Shown piece by piece: positions 59,400-64,000 of a stretch of DNA of 64,000 nucleotides. This DNA is from Austropuccinia psidii. Lineage: Eukaryota; Basidiomycota; Pucciniomycetes; Pucciniales; Sphaerophragmiaceae. The stretch is taken from positions 61,807,112 to 61,871,111 of the forward strand of contig JALGQZ010000004.1 of NCBI GenBank assembly GCA_023105745.1, read 5' to 3'. Within the stretch, counting starts at the first letter, position 1. Each line of letters opens with the position of its first letter. Made by a program: the position numbers and the translations under genes. The notes beneath the pieces are model-generated. The model saw only the letters and a program-made list of their open reading frames with translations. It was not told where the DNA came from and did no database searches.

Positions 59400-60826
59400 G
59401 AAAAGGAGTTATAAGCTTTGTCATACACAAATTATATAATATCAGGAAGGCTCACAAAGTTAATGAGTTTTTCTTTTCTTGGACCTATTGGTGATTTGAA
59501 TATGGCATTCCCATAAGGAATGATCTCAGAATAGAAATACAATCAGGGTCAAAGATGAGCTTGAAAGGTACCTTCTGCATGTTGACCTCAACTGAATGAG
59601 GAGTGATATAGTGGATGACCTTTACAGGTTGGTGCTGGCCAATATGATGGAGTCAATCAACAGCCTGAGCCTCAATGGCTGGGTTCCAATTGGGCTCCTG
59701 GAAATGTGGATGTCAGTGTCCAAAAATCACAGTAGAACTTTGGGGGTCCCCTCACCATTAAATAGACAATATTATCACAAGTTATATTGAGGCCAGTTCC
59801 AGCTTCGGCAATGGATGCAATAAGTACTTCACATTCAGGATTATTGAAGAAATTCTCCAGTGCCTTCTCCTGCGGTTGTGCTGTAATTGTTCCATCAATT
59901 TTTGCTGAAAGGATAGAGTTATGGGCAAGTGCAATACCAATTCTACAATAAAAAACAGTCAGATGGATTCAATTGTTAATGGATGCATATTATAATTAAC
60001 TCACAAATCAAGAAATTTGGTCCATTGGGTATAAACCACAGATTTGGTTGGACCACACTTTGATTGTTTGTGCTTCATTAAGATTTGTAGGAGCTGTGCA
60101 ATTTTACTACTCATCATGAATGTGTCCACATCCACAATAGTTTGTGTGGGTGTTGAGGAGTTATCATGAGTGCTCCTGCCCTTGTGGTCTTCCAAATCCA
60201 CATCCACAATTGTGTTAAGCATTATGTGATGGTTACAACATATTCACAGCATATTAATATTTCTGAAAAATTCTCCTGGTCCCTCGTTTTGGATGATAGG
60301 AATTCTTTGTATAATGTGGAATATTCTTGCTGCATGGTCAGGTGGAGTGGGAGTAGCTCATAATGATGGCTAATAGTGGGGAGGGATTTGAGATGTGTAG
60401 TTTTGGTGCAGCACAAACTTAAATGCCGCAATGCCAAATGCAAAATATCATTGCTACCCTTGGAAAGACTACTCAGGATGAATGGTGACCAGCTATCTTG
60501 ATCTGAGCTCTGGGGTTGGGTGATGAATGATATTATTCCCAAAAGGTCATAAATGGTTTTGTGAATAGGTGTGCCCACTACACATATTCTCCGGGATGAA
60601 AGGAGGCTATTAATGGCACAGTGAGTGGCAGTGTATTGAGAGCGAATATAGCTATAAGATTGGGGAAGGGCTATTTGATATAAAAGGTAATTTGAATCAC
60701 TTAAAGATCAGACGCTCACTGTGCTTCATCCAAAATTATACAATTCCAATTGATTTTAAAAATGAATGATGTAGAGGTATTGGTTTGCTTAAATTCTTGG
60801 GTGATAGTATTGTAAGAAGTGATGAT
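59400..60826 (-). pseudogene. SNF2/RAD5-like helicase, C-terminal part
   Basis: Minus strand: TSYNTITQEF, then ILDEAH split by an intron (60719-60652, GTGAGC..TTATAG, within the His codon), GTPIHKTIYDLLGIISFI, a middle region, SSKIAQLLQILMKH and SVVYTQWTKFLDL, then AHNSILSAKIDG, ASIAEAGTGLNIT, an intron (59755-59698), EPNWNPAIEAQAVD, a TGA (59655-59653) where the conserved Arg of motif VI belongs, HHIGQHQPVKVIHYIT, and an intron (59571-59485). Another TGA (60246-60244) and a 1-nt frame change near 60270 are present. These are helicase motifs II-VI of the SNF2 family, ATP-driven DNA translocases acting on chromatin. Dead, by stops and by the LTR at 60827. Confidence 0.88.
60720..60740 (-). other. 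DEAH box codons at an exon end in the SNF2 gene
   Basis: The exon reads ATT TTG GAT GAA GCA CA and is followed by GTGAGC. After removal of 68 nt, the next exon supplies C TAT ATT CGC, restoring DEAHYIR. This confirms the intron prediction and the Walker B motif. Confidence 0.8.
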
Positions 60827-62851
60827 TGTGAGCCTTTGAGATATGACCACATACCCAATAAGGTCACAAAAAAGACTCAGAATAATTATACCTTTAATAT
60901 AATTATATTAAAATTACTTAGAATAATTATACATTAAGAATAATTACTTAAATATACAAAAAGTACCATAAATTGGTACAAAAATTGGTTTAACTCAAAA
61001 ACCAATGAATCAAAATGTAAAATAGATTATACCATTGGATTCCCCATGGAAAAATACACATATACCATTTTTATGGCATATCTGTAAAGTCAATATTTAA
61101 GGAATTATAAGGTATAATACCTTATAAAAACCATAAAACCTTTTTTATCTCAAGAGCTAATGAAACAACATGTGAAATAAATTGTACCAGTGGATTCCCC
61201 ATGAACACCCACACATAAAAGAATTAATAAGCTAATTTCAAATGTCAATACTTAAGGAATTAACCTGAATATATGCACTTTTTTGGTCAATGCATATATT
61301 CAAGGATCATAGCTAATATCTTCTAAACTATACATGATAGAATGATGAACCAAAAATAAAGTCACCACGTCATTACTTTAAGAACACAGATATGAACTTT
61401 ATTTTACAAATTATAAACAAGGTTAAAACCTATGATGAAATATTGATAAAAATCAACAGAGCTGTTGACCACTTTGTTGTGAAAGTGTTCCAAACTTAAA
61501 AAAAAGTATACAGTTGGATTCTACTAGCTTATTCGTGAAGAATGATGTAATTTTTGTTATTAAATTCAGGGTATAACCCCCTGAAATCAAGGTTTGAAGT
61601 TTAAAATATTGAATTTCGACAGAAAAGATGAGTTACAAGAAAAATCATCAAAATTAGAGTTTTGATGATTTATTGAAAAGCTCTTGGCAGCATAATAAGG
61701 TTATGCCAGGCTGTCAGAATTCACTCTCTGAATTGCTGTAGCGTGTAAATCTTAAAAGTTATTGAGGATCAAAGTTTGAGCTTAATTTGAGCAGTTATGA
61801 TCACACACTGTAACCTTAATTTAAGTTTAACAGTCTTAAGAGTGATAAAATTGGTGAATACTATTAGCTTATGATTAAAACTAATAAAATGAACGAAATT
61901 TGGGGTTCTGCCAAGCCTCTGATGTCATCAACTTTAGAGTTATTGTGATAACTCTAAATAATGGTGTAATAATGATGTAATATGGTTTGATAATGATGTA
62001 ATCATCTCCAAACCTTAAAATATTGATCAATTCCAGTGGATATTATCAGTAAACGTCTACTAGAAGCCTGTTGGACTCTAGGAGGGAGGTATTTACTATA
62101 AATAGAGCTCTTTTTACTCTATTATCCCCTCAGACGCATCAAAAACATTAAATGAATTAAATAAAAGGTAATTTCTTTATTCTTTATATATAAAACTCTT
62201 ATATTATTAAAGACCAAAGACCATCTTAATATTAATCACTATTTTTACATGATTAAATCAATTCTTTAATTGTTTTTGTCATAAATCTCTCTATAAACTC
62301 ATTTCCACGTAAAATCAAGAAATTTAGTAATTTTCTTTATTTTTTATTGTAAATACAATTTAGAAAAGTTGTATTATATTCTTTTGGCGTAAAATATCTC
62401 AAAATTATTATTTTTAGTGTTAAAAGTAGGTTATTTCATCTTATTATAATAATTTCTCTCTTATTATTACTCTTAATAATTCTTAATTAATATAAATAGT
62501 ATTTATATTAATATATAACTTTAATATTGGTAATATTATTGTTATTAATTGTTTTTTATTTATAAAAAACAGTTTTTTACGCCTTTATTATTTGTTGGTA
62601 ACAATAATAAAGAGCTTTATAATATATTAATTATTTTATATTAATATATTATTTACAATATTATAATTTCATATAATATTAATTATATTATTATATTTAT
62701 TTAATAATATAATATTTTTATGCCATAATAATAATATTTCTTTATTATTATTATTATTTTAATCTTATTTATTTCAATTATAAGGACATTCAGAGTACAA
62801 TAAGTAATAAATTAGTAATTTTTACTTATTGTTTCATAGTCAAACCTTACA
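60827..62851 (+). repeat. Solo LTR of the A/B family (2025 bp) inside the SNF2 gene
   Basis: A full-length LTR, TGTGAGCC to CCTTACA, flanked by perfect 5-bp duplicates ATGAT (60822-60826 and 62852-62856). No internal sequence, so it is the product of LTR-LTR recombination after insertion. It splits the SNF2 coding sequence within the DIII..TSYN strand before motif II. Confidence 0.97.
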
Positions 62852-63917
62852 ATGATGATATCATATTTTAGGATGTTGGTCTTGGATAATGAGTGATGAG
62901 TGGGACCATGGTAGATTTTGGCTTGCAGCGCTCCAGCCTGAGCAGGCTTGGATATTTCAGATTGCCAGTTGGTAATTAAGCAAGGGGAGCAGATGATCAT
63001 GGTGTGCATGGAGCAATGGGGGTTTGCAATCAACCAATCCCTAGAGGTACCAATTAGAAAAATGGCCTGAATGGTTTTACCTAATCCCATATCATACCTG
63101 AGCAGTCCTCCAAGGGGGGTATTGGTCAAAAGGGATTCAAATGAGCTACCTACCTTGTTTGTAATGATGTGCTTGGCATTAAAAAGTGGATCCTGGGGGT
63201 GAGGTGGCGCAAAGGTTACAAGCTGATTGGCCATTGGGGATTTCTCGATCCCAGAGAAAAGCTACTACGGTCTTTTGATGAGGGAGGAGGGGGGTTTGAA
63301 TCATTGAATGGGGCAGGGTCATCATGGGGAGGTCTGATCCACTGGGTAATTTTATCAGTTTTTTCTTAGAAGTCAATTATAAAACAGCAGGATATGAAGC
63401 TGGCATCAAGTTTGAAGCAGGAAATGTGGGAGTAAATACTTGACATTGACTATGAGTATTACATTCAAATTCTTTGAGCATTTTAAGCTTTAAATCTTGT
63501 GCTGGAAAGCTTTTAAGTATGAATAAAATGTTCAGATACCATGTGAAGAACATCAACACTAGATTGGGTTTCTGAGATGAGGAGGGATCATTTGCATCAG
63601 TCACAAATACTCCCTCAAGAAATAATTTTTGAGTAGGATTTGCTTGGCAATTCTCAATCCATGGCCCACCAGGACCACAGTGCATGAAAGTTTTTGGTTC
63701 CCCAAGGAATGGTATCAACGTTTTGGAAAGGGTTCCAGGGAGAGAGCCAATGGCATGCTGGTGATTGGGAAAAAATACAAATATGTTGTGTTGATTGTGC
63801 AATAGAATAATCCAAGAAGCTAAAGTGGGAATTATCAGGATTTAAGGTTATATCACCATTTATTTGAATACAAATATTAATCATCCCAATGCAAAGTGGT
63901 TGTGAATGGGTTGACAT
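62852..63917 (-). pseudogene. SNF2/RAD5-like helicase, N-terminal part
   Basis: From 63376 down: TPLLPHQKTVVAFLWDRE (the PHQ block preceding motif I in RAD5/SHPRH-type helicases), a frame change at about 63215-63235, then FNAKHIITNK, GGLLRYDMGLGKTIQAIFLIG (motif I, Walker A at 63093-63073), MIICSPCLITNWQSEI and AKIYHG, ending at DIII where the LTR enters. Upstream, 63917-63654 (LCIGMINICIQINGDITLN) probably begins the protein. The stretch 63650-63380 is too degraded to assign, with TGA codons in the most plausible frame. RAD5-like proteins act in DNA repair and chromatin remodelling. Many fungal genomes carry repeated copies of this type, perhaps carried by transposons. Confidence 0.8.
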
Positions 63918-64000
63918 GATGGCTATTATGAGTTATTTGGGGACAGTTGGAAATTATATGATCAGGAAGGGGTAGCTAAAGGGAATGAATACCAATACGC

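Noticed and set aside
63377..63802. 141-codon minus-strand ORF upstream of the SNF2 motifs
   Set aside because: Another frame here continues the N-terminal sequence through TGA codons in a more protein-like way, so this ORF is probably a shifted shadow; I did not assign it.

Overview
The window is a fungal nuclear segment, almost certainly from a basidiomycete. Fungal signs are short GT..AG introns of about 58-90 nt in every non-retroviral gene, Ty3/gypsy chromoviruses whose integrases end in a chromodomain, and a KDZ/Plavaka-type transposase. The gag, extra-ORF and SNF2 sequences resemble, from memory and without a search, repeat-encoded proteins of large-genome rust fungi such as Austropuccinia psidii. 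I hold 'rust fungus' at about 0.6. No rRNA, tRNA or CRISPR array was recognised.

Positions 1-52330 are nested LTR retrotransposons. The oldest layer is a family with about 1.4-1.6 kb LTRs. It includes a broken LTR (6929-8937), a pol fragment joined to it (8938-10740), an LTR shared by two element bodies (11498-12882), a gag-protease remnant H (12883-13057 plus 22913-25150), and minus-strand element D (25716-28837 plus 49213-52330). Four insertions lie on top. Element F (13058-22912, minus, TSD CCATC) sits in the leader of H. Element A (1-6928, plus) sits in the broken LTR. Element B (28838-49212, minus, about 2.0 kb LTRs) sits in the integrase of D. Element C (33900-43600, plus, TSD TTTCT) sits in the pol of B. 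C is youngest: its 1438-bp LTRs appear to differ at one base and its frames are open.

Positions 52331-64000 carry three decayed multi-exon genes: a KDZ/Plavaka transposase (minus), an unknown gene (plus) and a SNF2/RAD5-like helicase (minus). The helicase is split by a complete 2025-bp solo LTR of the A/B family with TSD ATGAT. The stops in the unknown gene's main frame are all TGA, mostly readable as CGA to TGA, which suggests C-to-T decay at CpG.

The most unusual structure is in the 5' regions of elements C and B. A short exon with its own acceptor leads into an intron that contains the gag start codon. Splicing joins the exon to an alternative-frame ORF overlapping the N-terminal part of gag. 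In C the predicted first splice also creates the AUG (A|TG). If the intron is retained, the upstream frame stops exactly at the gag AUG (TGA-T-ATG in C, ATGA in B). Conservation of this layout and of residue patterns in two diverged families suggests a splice-regulated accessory protein. Other points of interest are an antisense ORF between pol and the 3' LTR of F, a duplicated module in the 3' UTRs of D, E and F, and four hairpins in a row upstream of the likely promoter in the C LTR.
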